The notes under the pieces: model-generated
Told to the model about the DNA's origin: nothing
The model's input: the letters and a program-made list of their open reading frames with translations, nothing else
The model's database searches: none
From: Ignavibacteriota bacterium
GTDB lineage: Bacteria; Bacteroidota; Ignavibacteria; SZUA-365
Length of the DNA stretch: 64,000 bases
Assembly (NCBI GenBank): GCA_016218045.1
Contig: JACRFB010000012.1
Coordinates: 62,001-126,000 of the forward strand
Reading direction: 5' to 3'
Shown here: positions 35,908-44,263 of the stretch, one piece after another
Layout of the letters: every line of letters begins with the position of its first letter
Numbering within the stretch: position 1 is the first letter of the stretch
Translations under genes and position numbers: made by a program

Positions 35908-37596
35908 TCAGCGCAGGCGTATGGTGACGTCGCGTGTTTCCCAGCGCGCGCGCACACGCACCGTATCGGTGGCGAGACCGAACCGTTCCGACGGTGTAAA
36001 CGGCGACGGGCGGCCGGGGCTCCATGTGCCGTTGCCGTCGTCGTCCACAAAGGCCTCGAGCAGGTAACTGCCCGCCGGCATTTCGGGCAGCGAATACCGA
36101 CCATCGGCCGCGGCCCGCGTGGCCTTGCCCGGCAGACGTTTCTCGGTGCCGCGCGCGCGGACGAGCACACGCGGAGCGGCGAGACTGTCGGCTCCGCGCA
36201 CGGCGCCCGTGATGCTGCCCGCGGCCGCGTCCTTCGCGGTCGTGAAGCTGTGGCACAATGCAGAATCCGCGAGCGACATGCCGCGGATGGTGTCGCGCAG
36301 CGCGGTGCCGTCGAGGCAGAGCGTGTACGTGTGCGCGCCCTGCAGCGGGGCGTGCGCCACCTGCGCGTGCAGGGGTGTGGTCCACACCACCGGCAGTGTC
36401 GGCAGAACCGCGCCCGTGCTGTCGCGCAAGATTAGCGGAAGTGCGCGGGACATCGGATGTGAGAAGGTGAATTCGAAGGGCGCGGCGGGATCGACGTCCT
36501 TCTGTCCGCGCGCGGGAGTGATGGAGGTCAGACGCAGGCGCGCCGTGTCGCTGTCGGTCACGGTTTCGAAACGCAGCGAGACCGCCTCGGGCGGCGCGAT
36601 GTTGCCCGCGCGGTCGCGCAAGGAGTCGATGCGCAGGAACAGCGGACCCTGAGGCAGAACCGATCCGAACCATATCACAAACGCGTAGCGCGCATCACGC
36701 GCGCGCTCCACGGCCATCGCGGGAAAGGATCGCCCGGTGCTGGAATCCTGCACGGCGATTTGTGCGGTGATGAGTGTGTCGGGATCCTCGTTCAGGCGCA
36801 GCAGCACGGCCTGCGCATGCAGGGGCTTCACACTCTGCAGCGATGGCCGTGTTGTGTCCTCGGTCGCGAGGCGCAGGGTCACGGCGGGCTGTGTGGAATC
36901 ACCCTCGATGACGCGCACGTCGTGCAGCGGTACGCCGTAAGCATCGGTCTCCGCGTCGTAGAGGTAGTTGTTCTGCTTGTCGCGCACGGCAAGAACACGG
37001 TACAGCCCGCCCGCAATGTTTGTGAAGCGGAAGCTGCCGTCGGTGCCGCTCTGCACAGCGTAGTCGGGACGCGTGCGCGCGGGCGAGAGTGTGTCGCCGG
37101 AACGTGTGTCGAGCCGGTAGGCAAAGACCGACACGCCCGACGGTTTGTCGTCGACGACGCTGCCCGCGAGTGTACCCGCGTCGATTCGGTCGCCGGTCGA
37201 AAAGGCGAGTGTGACGGTCTGCCCGAGCTGATTGCCCGCGCGCACGTCGCGCACGGTCGATCCGACCGTCGCCACATACGTGGTGCTGTCGCGCAGCGGA
37301 CGCCCGAGGGTCACCACAACACGGCGCCCGCTCCAGGAGAAGGCCGGGGGTGTTTCGGCGACAGGGGAGAGATGGAAACTCTGCTCGAAGGACTGCCGGT
37401 CCACATACTCGTCGAAGGTGAACGAGATCGATTCGCCGGCAAAGTGTGTGCTGCCCGGCGCGGGTATGGTTTCGATCACACGCGGCGGTTCGGCGTCGAC
37501 AGGTCCGCCACCCAGCGGTTTCGGCGTGGCGCAGCGCGAGGCGAGGAGTGCGCAGACGAGCAGCGGCAGCAGGGCCGCGAGACGGTTATGCGGCAT
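35908..37596 (-). CDS. Ig-like (Big_5/SbsA-type) domain lipoprotein
   Basis: A 562-residue lipoprotein (signal peptide LAALLPLLVCALLASRC). The N-terminal part has a Big_5-type Ig domain (PPRVIETIPAPGSTHFAGESISFTFDEYVDR, RDSTTYVATVG). A carboxypeptidase-like fold (GTLAGSVVDDKPSGVSVFAY, GSFRFTNIAGGLYRVLAVRD) follows, a second Big_5-like domain near residue 345 (TSITPARGQKDVDPAAPFEFTFSHPM) and a final CarboxypepD_reg-like domain (GSITGAVRGADS, DGRYSLPEMPAGSYLLEAFVDDDGNGTWSPG). This architecture is common in Bacteroidota lipoproteins of unknown role. Its ATG lies 11 bases inside the end of the permease gene, so it is the last gene of the galT-like, tsaD, mltG, permease series. Confidence 0.8.
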   Translation of the reverse strand: MPHNRLAALLPLLVCALLASRCATPKPLGGGPVDAEPPRVIETIPAPGSTHFAGESISFTFDEYVDRQSFEQSFHLSPVAETPPAFSWSGRRVVVTLGRPLRDSTTYVATVGSTVRDVRAGNQLGQTVTLAFSTGDRIDAGTLAGSVVDDKPSGVSVFAYRLDTRSGDTLSPARTRPDYAVQSGTDGSFRFTNIAGGLYRVLAVRDKQNNYLYDAETDAYGVPLHDVRVIEGDSTQPAVTLRLATEDTTRPSLQSVKPLHAQAVLLRLNEDPDTLITAQIAVQDSSTGRSFPAMAVERARDARYAFVIWFGSVLPQGPLFLRIDSLRDRAGNIAPPEAVSLRFETVTDSDTARLRLTSITPARGQKDVDPAAPFEFTFSHPMSRALPLILRDSTGAVLPTLPVVWTTPLHAQVAHAPLQGAHTYTLCLDGTALRDTIRGMSLADSALCHSFTTAKDAAAGSITGAVRGADSLAAPRVLVRARGTEKRLPGKATRAAADGRYSLPEMPAGSYLLEAFVDDDGNGTWSPGRPSPFTPSERFGLATDTVRVRARWETRDVTIRLR

Positions 37597-39160
37597 GCCG
37601 CGCTCCGGATCTGCGTCGCGCCGCGAATGCCTGCAGCGCCTGTGTGATGAGTTCTGTCACGAGCAGATAGAGGAAAAAGTGAAGGGGCTGACCCGACAGC
37701 GCAATATGCAGGATGATCGTCGTCAGGACAAAAGGCATCACAACGAGAAATTGTGTGAAGCGCTGCAGCGTGGCGATGTGGGATTCGATCATCGTGAAGG
37801 GCACGCTGCCGCCGCGCACGTTCAGCGCCGCTGTCTGCAACCGTCCGGCGATCACCAGGAAGGCCGCCTGCGCGAGCGCCTCGAGCGGGGGCATTGTGAC
37901 GGTGAAGATACACCCGAGTATCACCGCAATCGGCACGGTGATGCGCGAGGTGACCGAGAGCCGCACGCCCCCTGCAAAGCCGCGCTGATCTGCCGGTGCA
38001 AAGAACTGCAGCAGCCACACGGTGCCGGGATGCACCGCCTTCTGCAGCGACTGCTCGACGTGCCGCACGGAAAACAGGAAAAACACGATCACGGGCACAT
38101 GCATTTTTGATGCGGCCGTGATCAACGCGCCGTCAAAGGGCGATCGGAGTCCGCCCGTGATAAGACCGTACACCGCCACCGCCACGGGCATCATTACGAT
38201 GGGAATGATGTTGAAGCGCAGCGTGCGGTCGCGCGCGAGCAGCGCGGCAAAAAGATCGAAGCCCGCGCGGCGGCGCTGAGCCATGGGCAGATACCGGGCG
38301 AGCGAGAAACCCGCGCGCGGCGGACCCGCACTGACCGCGTCGGCAGCGGCGCCCGGTCCCATGTCGGGTAGGAGCATGAAACGGGTGCGTGAGATGAGGG
38401 CGAGCAGCAGGGCGGTGCTTGCGGCGAGTATCGAGAGCAGCGCCTCCTGCGGCAGCAGGCCCTTGCCGAGGATGAGACTGAACACCGCCACAAACCAGTG
38501 CGAGGGCAGCAGCGGCGCCCAGGCCGAGGAGAGGAACGAATTCCACCACGCGTTGGCATTGGCGAAGGCGGGGAGTCCCTGGTAAAAAAACAGCAGCAGG
38601 AATACCAGCGCCGACTGCAGCACGGCGAGCAGCCGCGACGACCCCGAGAAGCGCAGGACCAGCGCGTTATACAGCGCGAGCGCGTATCCCGTGGTCCACA
38701 GAAACACCACGGCGAGTATCAGCGCGAGCAGGGCGGTGCCCGCGAACGAACCCGTCTTGGCGAAGTAGGTCACGGCCAGCGGCATGATGAACGGTGTGCT
38801 GAGCAGCGACGAAAACATGAACAAATTGAAGATACGGGAGAGGAATATCGTTTTTCCCGACAGCGGAAACTGCTGCAGGATGCTGCGTTCGTCGGCGTCG
38901 AGCAGGATGATGGAGTACGAGCTGATGACGGTGTAACACGCGAGGTACATGGTGACGAGCACCGACAGCGTCACATAGGCCTGCTCGTGGAAGTTCCTGC
39001 CGAGCGTCCACGCGAGATACAGCGAGGCGATGCCGTAGGAGATGGTGATGGAGAGGGCGCGCCCGTACTGCGAGCGTCCCGTGCGCCCGCGCGCGTTGAT
39101 GCGCGCCGCGACACCCACGAGGGTGCGCACCTGCTGCCAGTTGACGGCGTCGCTGCTCAC
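37586..39160 (-). CDS. polytopic membrane protein resembling an ABC-2 type permease
   Basis: A 524-residue integral membrane protein with roughly a dozen hydrophobic segments (ALSITISYGIASLYLAW, VTLSVLVTMYLACYTVI, LLALILAVVFLWTTGYAL, VMMPVAVAVYGLITGGL, VPIAVILGCIFTVTMPP and others). Loop motifs such as ILLDADERSILQQFPLSGKTIFLSRI recall permeases of ABC-2 exporters that share DEREILLSLPIS-type words. No ATPase gene is adjacent. It overlaps mltG by four bases upstream and the Ig-like lipoprotein by 11 bases downstream, so it may act in envelope assembly with them. Substrate unknown. Confidence 0.7.
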   Translation of the reverse strand: MSSDAVNWQQVRTLVGVAARINARGRTGRSQYGRALSITISYGIASLYLAWTLGRNFHEQAYVTLSVLVTMYLACYTVISSYSIILLDADERSILQQFPLSGKTIFLSRIFNLFMFSSLLSTPFIMPLAVTYFAKTGSFAGTALLALILAVVFLWTTGYALALYNALVLRFSGSSRLLAVLQSALVFLLLFFYQGLPAFANANAWWNSFLSSAWAPLLPSHWFVAVFSLILGKGLLPQEALLSILAASTALLLALISRTRFMLLPDMGPGAAADAVSAGPPRAGFSLARYLPMAQRRRAGFDLFAALLARDRTLRFNIIPIVMMPVAVAVYGLITGGLRSPFDGALITAASKMHVPVIVFFLFSVRHVEQSLQKAVHPGTVWLLQFFAPADQRGFAGGVRLSVTSRITVPIAVILGCIFTVTMPPLEALAQAAFLVIAGRLQTAALNVRGGSVPFTMIESHIATLQRFTQFLVVMPFVLTTIILHIALSGQPLHFFLYLLVTELITQALQAFAARRRSGARHAA

Positions 39161-40167
39161 CGGGCCTCCCTCTGCAGCGCGCGATAGTCGCGCACGGCGC
39201 GTTCGTGTTCGGCGGCGGTGCGGCTGAAGCGATGCCCGCCCGTTCCGTCGGCCACAAAAAAGATGTACTCGTGTTTTTCCGGATCGAGCGCGGCGCGGAT
39301 GGCGGCGAGGCCGGGATTGTTGATCGGTCCGGGTGGCAGTCCGCGGTGTTTGTAGGTGTTGTACGGCGAGTCGATGCGCAGATCGCGGTACAGGAGGCGG
39401 CGCGGTCCGTCGGGAATGATGTATTGGACGGTGGGATCGGCCTGCAGGCGCATGCCCCGCGCGAGGCGGTTGTAGTACACGCCCGCCACACGCGCGCGTT
39501 CGCTGCCGAGCCGCGTTTCACCCTCGACGATCGAGGCCATGGTCAGGATCTCGTGAAAGCTGCGGCGCATGGTCCGCGCACGCGCGCGCATGTCGGCGGT
39601 GACGGAGGCGCGGAAACGCGCGTGCATTTTCTCGAGCGCGCTGAGCGCGGTCTCATCAACACGGAACAGGTAGGTGTCGGGAAACAGATAGCCCTCGAAC
39701 GAGGAGGCGCGTATGCCGTGGGAACGCAGCAGCGAGGGATCGCGCGTGAGCCGCAGAAAGGCGGTGTCGGACAGGCGCAGGCGCGCGGCGAGGATGCGCG
39801 CGATGGTCCGAGTGGTGGACCCCTCGGGAATGGTGATCCACACCTCCACCTGATAGTGTCCCGCCGCTATCGCGTCGATGATGCCGGCCATGGTAAGGTC
39901 GTCGGGGAATCGGTAGGTGCCGCTCTGCATGCGCCCGCCCTTGCCCGAAAGTTTTGCGGCCAGCGCAAACAGCGTGCCGCTCGACACCGCGCCGCTGTCG
40001 TCGAGCGCGCGGCCTATGTCCCACAACGACGCGCCGCGTTCGACGGTGACCGTGCGGCCCTCGCCGGTGTGCGGACCAAACACGAGCGCGCCGCCGAGTA
40101 TCGCCACCGCCGCGCAGAGCGCCGCCGCGGTCGCGAGGGGCCGCGGTCGGCTACGCCGTCGCCGCAT
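39157..40167 (-). CDS. mltG: endolytic murein transglycosylase
   Basis: A 336-residue YceG/MltG protein with one N-terminal membrane anchor (ATAAALCAAVAILGGALVFG). A LysM-like/YceG segment is followed by the conserved core: SFEGYLFPDTYLF, TMASIVEGETRLGSERARVAGVYYNRL with the catalytic Glu (about residue 212), MRLQADPTVQYI, SPYNTYKHRGLPPGPINNPG and EYIFFVADGTGGHRFSRT. It cuts nascent glycan strands and so sets their length. It overlaps tsaD upstream by 17 bases and the permease downstream by four. Confidence 0.95.
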   Translation of the reverse strand: MRRRRSRPRPLATAAALCAAVAILGGALVFGPHTGEGRTVTVERGASLWDIGRALDDSGAVSSGTLFALAAKLSGKGGRMQSGTYRFPDDLTMAGIIDAIAAGHYQVEVWITIPEGSTTRTIARILAARLRLSDTAFLRLTRDPSLLRSHGIRASSFEGYLFPDTYLFRVDETALSALEKMHARFRASVTADMRARARTMRRSFHEILTMASIVEGETRLGSERARVAGVYYNRLARGMRLQADPTVQYIIPDGPRRLLYRDLRIDSPYNTYKHRGLPPGPINNPGLAAIRAALDPEKHEYIFFVADGTGGHRFSRTAAEHERAVRDYRALQREAR

Positions 40168-41191
40168 CCGCGCTCCCGTGTTGCGTGCGCGAGTAGGCGG
40201 GCGCGTGCAAGGTGCCCGTGTGTCCGCGCGCGAGCAGCATCCAGGCGCATTGCGCCACCATCGCCGCGTTGTCGGTGGTGTAGGCGGGCGCGGGCAGAAA
40301 GACGCGCAGGCCCGCCGCCTCGCCGCGCGTCCGCATACGGCGCCGCAGTTCGGAGTTGGCGGAGACGCCGCCGGCGAGCACGATGTCGCGGAGCTTCCAC
40401 GCGGCCGCCGCGCGCAGCGTCTTTTCGACGAGCACGTCCACCACGGCCGCCTGAAACGCGGCGCATATATCGTTCAGGTATTCCTCCGGCGGAGGAACAC
40501 CCTGCGCGAGCGCCTCGGGCGCCTCGCGGCGCAACTGGTACAGCACGGCGGTCTTCAGGCCGCTGAAGCTGAAACGCCAGTCGCCCGAATCGAGCAGCGG
40601 TCGCGGAAGCGTGATGCGTGTGGCGTCGCCGCGGCCTGCGCGCCGGTCGATCTCGGGTCCTCCCGGAAAACCGAGCCCGAGCATTTTCCCGACCTTGTCG
40701 TAGGCCTCGCCCGCCGCGTCGTCGATCGTGGCGCCGAGTATCTCGTGATCGTCCACCGCGCGCGCGAGCATGAGCTGCGTGTGGCCGCCCGACACGACCA
40801 GGCACAGATAGGGGAAGGCGGGATGCGGCTCCTCGAGGAAGGCCGCGATCATGTGCGCCTCGATGTGATTCACGGGAATGAAGGGCAGGCCGCGTGAGAG
40901 CGCGAAGGCCTTGCCGAAATTGAGTCCGACGAGCAGCGAGCCGATCAGGCCCGGTCCCTGCGTGGCGGCCACGTGTGTCACCTGCTCGATACCGATGCCG
41001 GCGGTGTCGAGCGCCTCGCGCACGATGGGCACGATGGAGCGCAGATGCGCGCGCGACGCGAGTTCGGGCACGATGCCGCCGTAGCGGTGATGGAAGAGCT
41101 GCGACGAGACAATGTTCGCGCGAAGCACGCCGTCGACGGACACCGCCGCCGAGGTCTCGTCACACGACGATTCGATCGCCAGTATGATCAC
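40151..41191 (-). CDS. tsaD: tRNA N6-threonylcarbamoyladenosine synthase catalytic subunit
   Basis: A 346-residue TsaD (Gcp/Kae1) protein. The start is a GTG giving MIILAIESSCDETSAAV, exactly the family N-terminus; the open frame extends far upstream through the previous gene and was not used. Metal ligands are His109 and His113 (NHIEAH), with VSGGHTQLML, GATIDDAAGEAYDKVGKMLGL and LAGGVSANSELR as further signatures. Together with TsaB, TsaC and TsaE it makes t6A37 on ANN-reading tRNAs. The partners are not in this window. Eight bases separate it from the GalT-like gene. Confidence 0.96.
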   Translation of the reverse strand: MIILAIESSCDETSAAVSVDGVLRANIVSSQLFHHRYGGIVPELASRAHLRSIVPIVREALDTAGIGIEQVTHVAATQGPGLIGSLLVGLNFGKAFALSRGLPFIPVNHIEAHMIAAFLEEPHPAFPYLCLVVSGGHTQLMLARAVDDHEILGATIDDAAGEAYDKVGKMLGLGFPGGPEIDRRAGRGDATRITLPRPLLDSGDWRFSFSGLKTAVLYQLRREAPEALAQGVPPPEEYLNDICAAFQAAVVDVLVEKTLRAAAAWKLRDIVLAGGVSANSELRRRMRTRGEAAGLRVFLPAPAYTTDNAAMVAQCAWMLLARGHTGTLHAPAYSRTQHGSADAATA

Positions 41192-41199
41192 GGCGCCCG

Positions 41200-42525
41200 T
41201 CAGGTGTGCCGGTAGTACTGCAGCGGATTCGGCACCACGCGGCATTCCTCGGCGATGCGTATCGCGCCGTTGATCCGTCCGCCCGCGCGCAGGTCGTACA
41301 TGCGCGGCACGAGGCGGTCGCGCAGGTCGATGGGCGTCAGCGGATTGATGAAGATGTTTGTCCCGCCCTCGAAGCCGGCCGGCACGTTGATGCGCTGCTT
41401 GATGTTGATGTGCCAGGGCATGCGGAAGATGGAATCGATGGGCGTGTAGTACCACTCCTCGTTCACCGACACGTCGCTGCCGATGGCCGCGTGGCAGGCG
41501 CGCACGATGTCGCTGACGCCGCGCACCTCGTCCTCGGTGTGTTCGTAGGGACGTGTGTGCACGGACTTCGAGTAGATCTCGACGGTCGGATACCTGTGTC
41601 CGATGCCCACCATCGCGAGCGCGTGTTCGTTCTCGGCGAAGATCAGGTTGTGCATGGCCGCGAAGTTGGGGCCGTAGGTGTTGAAGACGTTTTTGTCTTC
41701 CACGATCATCTTGATCTGCCGCTGAATGCGTTCGCCCCATTCGTCAAGCGCCACGATCTGCGTGTGCAGATGATCGAACGACGCGCCCGCGGGTTTGAGC
41801 CAGTTCTTGAACACGCTCAGATACCGCACATAGCGGTTGTTTGCGATGATGTCCGACATCGCGTCGATGATGAAGAGGAAGTATCGGAAATGCTCCTCGT
41901 CGGTCATGTCGCCGGTGGCAAACAGATCGGTGGACAGGGTCGCGTCGCGGCGATAATGCGGATTGGCGATGATGAGTTCGTGGCAGCCGCCGAAAAACGC
42001 GTCCGCGATTTGAAGTTTCTCCTCCACCGGAATTGCCGAAATCTCCTCGTCGCAGCGGCCGGATCGGCGAAACTTGTAATCGAGCACGTCGAGCACGTGG
42101 CGCACGCCTTCCTGCGAAGCCAGGTACTGCTTCTTCCACTGTTCGTTCATCGGCGAGAGCCGGTAATCGTAGTTCTTGATCCAGTAGTTGATCGAGACGA
42201 TTTCGAACAGGTTCGGGACGCGGCGCAGCACCGGCGTCTCGGTGAAGTACTGGTCGGGCAGCACATGACGCAGCGTCGTGGCGACGCCGTTGCGCAACAC
42301 CACGCGCGATTTTTCGGGCGCGGTTTCGAGCATGCGCTTTTCACAGAACGCGCAATAATCCTCCCTCGGATGATGCGTGAACGGCTGCGCGTCGGGCGCC
42401 TTCTGGGTGTCGCTGGGGACGCGGTTCCCGCGCTCGGAGACGGTCCACACCTCCGTGCCGGTGAAAGGATTGACTTGTTTCACCGTGCCGTCGGCCATCG
42501 TGTAATAATACAAATGGTAATCCAT
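41200..42525 (-). CDS. GalT-like nucleotidylyltransferase (DUF4921 type, HIT superfamily)
   Basis: A 441-residue protein. An N-terminal CAFCEKRM resembles the zinc-binding CxxC of galactose-1-phosphate uridylyltransferase, and FDHLHTQIVAL near residue 250 is a variant of the HxHxQ nucleotide-transfer motif with the central His. The ends (WYYTPIDSIFRMPWHINIKQR, GGTNIFINPLTP) are typical of DUF4921 proteins, which are annotated as GalT-like. It may transfer nucleotides to sugar phosphates, but no galactose genes are nearby. First gene of the series running down to 35908; no good promoter was seen in the 102 bases before it. Confidence 0.75.
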   Translation of the reverse strand: MDYHLYYYTMADGTVKQVNPFTGTEVWTVSERGNRVPSDTQKAPDAQPFTHHPREDYCAFCEKRMLETAPEKSRVVLRNGVATTLRHVLPDQYFTETPVLRRVPNLFEIVSINYWIKNYDYRLSPMNEQWKKQYLASQEGVRHVLDVLDYKFRRSGRCDEEISAIPVEEKLQIADAFFGGCHELIIANPHYRRDATLSTDLFATGDMTDEEHFRYFLFIIDAMSDIIANNRYVRYLSVFKNWLKPAGASFDHLHTQIVALDEWGERIQRQIKMIVEDKNVFNTYGPNFAAMHNLIFAENEHALAMVGIGHRYPTVEIYSKSVHTRPYEHTEDEVRGVSDIVRACHAAIGSDVSVNEEWYYTPIDSIFRMPWHINIKQRINVPAGFEGGTNIFINPLTPIDLRDRLVPRMYDLRAGGRINGAIRIAEECRVVPNPLQYYRHT

Positions 42526-42627
42526 CGCGGCCGCTCAAGCTTCCGGGAGACGTGGTGTTGGGGTAGTACGAAATTGCCGAATGGCAGGGATGGCCGCGTT
42601 ACACGGCCGGGATGCTCCCGTTAAGGA

Positions 42628-42822
42628 TCAATCCGACTCTTCGACGGTGCGCTTCGAACGGCGGATCGCCTTCATCTTCTTCATGCGCTTCTTAACCGAC
42701 GGCTTGGTGAAATAGGTCCGCTTCTTGAATTCTTTCAGGACGCCGGAACGCTCGTATTTTTTCTTGAACCGCTTGATCGCGCGATCGATGGGTTCGCCTT
42801 CCTGTACAATGATACCGACCAA
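42628..42822 (-). CDS. rpsU: 30S ribosomal protein S21
   Basis: A 64-residue basic protein: VGIIVQEGEPIDRAIKRFKKK, YERSGVLKEFKKRTYFTKPS, then a Lys/Arg tail. The start is taken as TTG at 42822. An ATG two codons upstream abuts the SD (AAAGGAG with no spacer), whereas the TTG lies six bases after it, and the family N-terminus is MVGIIVQEGE. S21 helps mRNA recognition by the small subunit; in Bacteroidota it belongs to the bS21-bS18-bS6 group that hides the anti-SD. Its own message here has a clear SD. Transcribed from its own promoter. Confidence 0.93.
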   Translation of the reverse strand: MVGIIVQEGEPIDRAIKRFKKKYERSGVLKEFKKRTYFTKPSVKKRMKKMKAIRRSKRTVEESD

Positions 42823-42872
42823 GAACATCTCCTTTGTTTAATGCGTGAAAAACGCGTTGAAAAACACGAACT

Positions 42873-42904
42873 CAAATATACTTCACTTTCGATGAAACTC
42901 GCAA
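42873..42904 (-). promoter_or_regulatory. Bacteroidota-type promoter of rpsU
   Basis: Minus strand: TTG (42904-42902), 21 bases, TATATTTG (42880-42873), a perfect match to TANNTTTG. It ends about 50 bases before the start codon. Confidence 0.75.
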
Positions 42905-42948
42905 GTCCCGCGAATCGAAGGGTCGATTTCGGCAGCCACGTTTTCTTA

Positions 42949-44139
42949 TTATCCGCCGCACCGCGAGAGGGCCTGGTCGAGGTCGGCGATGATGTCGTCG
43001 GGATCCTCGATGCCGATCGAAAGCCGCACGAGGCCGTCGGTGATCTTTGCCTGTTCGCGCTGCTCCTTGGTCATCGTGGCGTGTGTCATCGAGGCGGGAT
43101 GTTGGATCAGCGTCTCGACGCCGCCGAGACTCACTGCGAGGGCGCAGAGCGACACCGAATTCATCAGCACGCGGCCCGCTTCGAGTCCGCCCTTCAATTC
43201 GAAGGCGATCATGCCGCCCGGTCCGCGCATCTGCCTCTGCGCGATGTCGTACTGCGGATGTGACGGGAAACCGGGGAACAGCATCCACTTCACCTTCGGG
43301 TGTGTGTCGAGATAGGTGGCCACGGCGGTCGCGACTTCGTTGTGGCGTTTCATGCGGATGGGAAGCGTCTTGAGTCCGCGGTGCACAAGGAAGGAGTTGA
43401 AGGGATCGATCACGCCGCCGACGAGGTTCAGAGTCTTGCGGAACAGGGGATACCGCTCGATGTCCTTTACGACGATGATGCCGCCGATCACATCGGCGTG
43501 GCCGTTCAGGAATTTGGTCATGCTGTGCACGATCACATCGGCGCCCAGTTCGAAGGGACGCTGGAGCACGGGGCTCATGAACGTGTTGTCCACCACCAGC
43601 GTCGCGCCGTGCGCGTGCGCGATGGCTGCGGCTCCCGCGATGTCGCTGATGACGAGTGTGGGATTGCCCGGCGTCTCGACAAAAACGACGCGTGTGTTCG
43701 GCTGCATCGCCGCCTCGATGGCGGCAAGATTGGCAGTGTCGACAAAGGTGACGCCGACGTTGAACTTCGCGCCGATGGTGCTGAGTATCGTGGCGGTTGC
43801 GCCGTAGACGGATTCGCTGCACACGACATGGTCGCCCGACGACAGCAGCGCGACCAGCGCGGTGTGGATGGCCGCCATGCCGCTGCCGCAGCCCAGTGCC
43901 TTCGCGCCGCCCTCGAGCGCGGCCACGGCGTCTTCCATGGCCTCGACGGTGGGATTGCGCATGCGCGTGTAAATGTAGCCGTCGCCCTCGCCGCTGAAAA
44001 GCTGCGCGCCGTGTTCGGCGTTACGGAACTTGAAGGTGGACGTCTGATATATCGGCGGAACAACGGCGCCGAAAACGTCTTCATAAATTCCTGCATGAAC
44101 GGCGAGTGTGTCGAGGGCGAGTCTACGATCCGATTCCAC
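42949..44139 (-). CDS. trans-sulfuration PLP enzyme (cystathionine gamma-synthase/lyase or methionine gamma-lyase family)
   Basis: A 396-residue fold-type I PLP enzyme. The GTG at 44139 lies six bases after AAGGAG and gives MESDRRLALDTLAVHAG, the normal family start. Motifs: PPIYQTSTFKF, YIYTRMRNPTVEAMEDAVAALEGG (phosphate-binding Tyr and Arg), ALGCGSGMAAIHTAL, VVDNTFMSPVLQRP, the PLP Lys in HSMTKFLNGHADVIGG and SLGGVETLIQHPASMTHA. Reaction type (synthase, beta/gamma elimination) cannot be fixed by eye. Monocistronic with its own promoter; no SAM riboswitch or S-box features were seen in the leader. Confidence 0.92.
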   Translation of the reverse strand: MESDRRLALDTLAVHAGIYEDVFGAVVPPIYQTSTFKFRNAEHGAQLFSGEGDGYIYTRMRNPTVEAMEDAVAALEGGAKALGCGSGMAAIHTALVALLSSGDHVVCSESVYGATATILSTIGAKFNVGVTFVDTANLAAIEAAMQPNTRVVFVETPGNPTLVISDIAGAAAIAHAHGATLVVDNTFMSPVLQRPFELGADVIVHSMTKFLNGHADVIGGIIVVKDIERYPLFRKTLNLVGGVIDPFNSFLVHRGLKTLPIRMKRHNEVATAVATYLDTHPKVKWMLFPGFPSHPQYDIAQRQMRGPGGMIAFELKGGLEAGRVLMNSVSLCALAVSLGGVETLIQHPASMTHATMTKEQREQAKITDGLVRLSIGIEDPDDIIADLDQALSRCGG

Positions 44140-44223
44140 GGGATTCTCCTTGAGGGACTGCGAAAAGGAATGGGTGGGGGGCAATACGAACGCAGGGCGG
44201 AAGCGTCCCGCGCGGGGGAATTC

Positions 44224-44253
44224 CTAAAATAGCCACCGGGGGCTGCGCGACAA
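44224..44253 (-). promoter_or_regulatory. Bacteroidota-type promoter of the PLP enzyme gene
   Basis: Minus strand: TTTTG (44255-44251), 19 bases, TATTTTAG (44231-44224). The GTG start is about 85 bases downstream. The site lies in the 124-base gap behind the barrel gene at 44264. Confidence 0.6.
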
Positions 44254-44263
44254 AATCGCGGAC

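Noticed and set aside
41192-41740. Upstream extension of tsaD into the GalT-like gene
   Set aside because: Out of frame with the GalT-like protein and not TsaD-like; the GTG at 41191 gives the family start.
41200-42525. Calling the gene plain galT
   Set aside because: Motifs are HIT/GalT-like but the pattern is that of DUF4921; no Leloir pathway genes are nearby.
44140-44260. SAM riboswitch before the PLP enzyme
   Set aside because: The leader is short and shows no paired-stem pattern or conserved riboswitch core; only a promoter was recognised.
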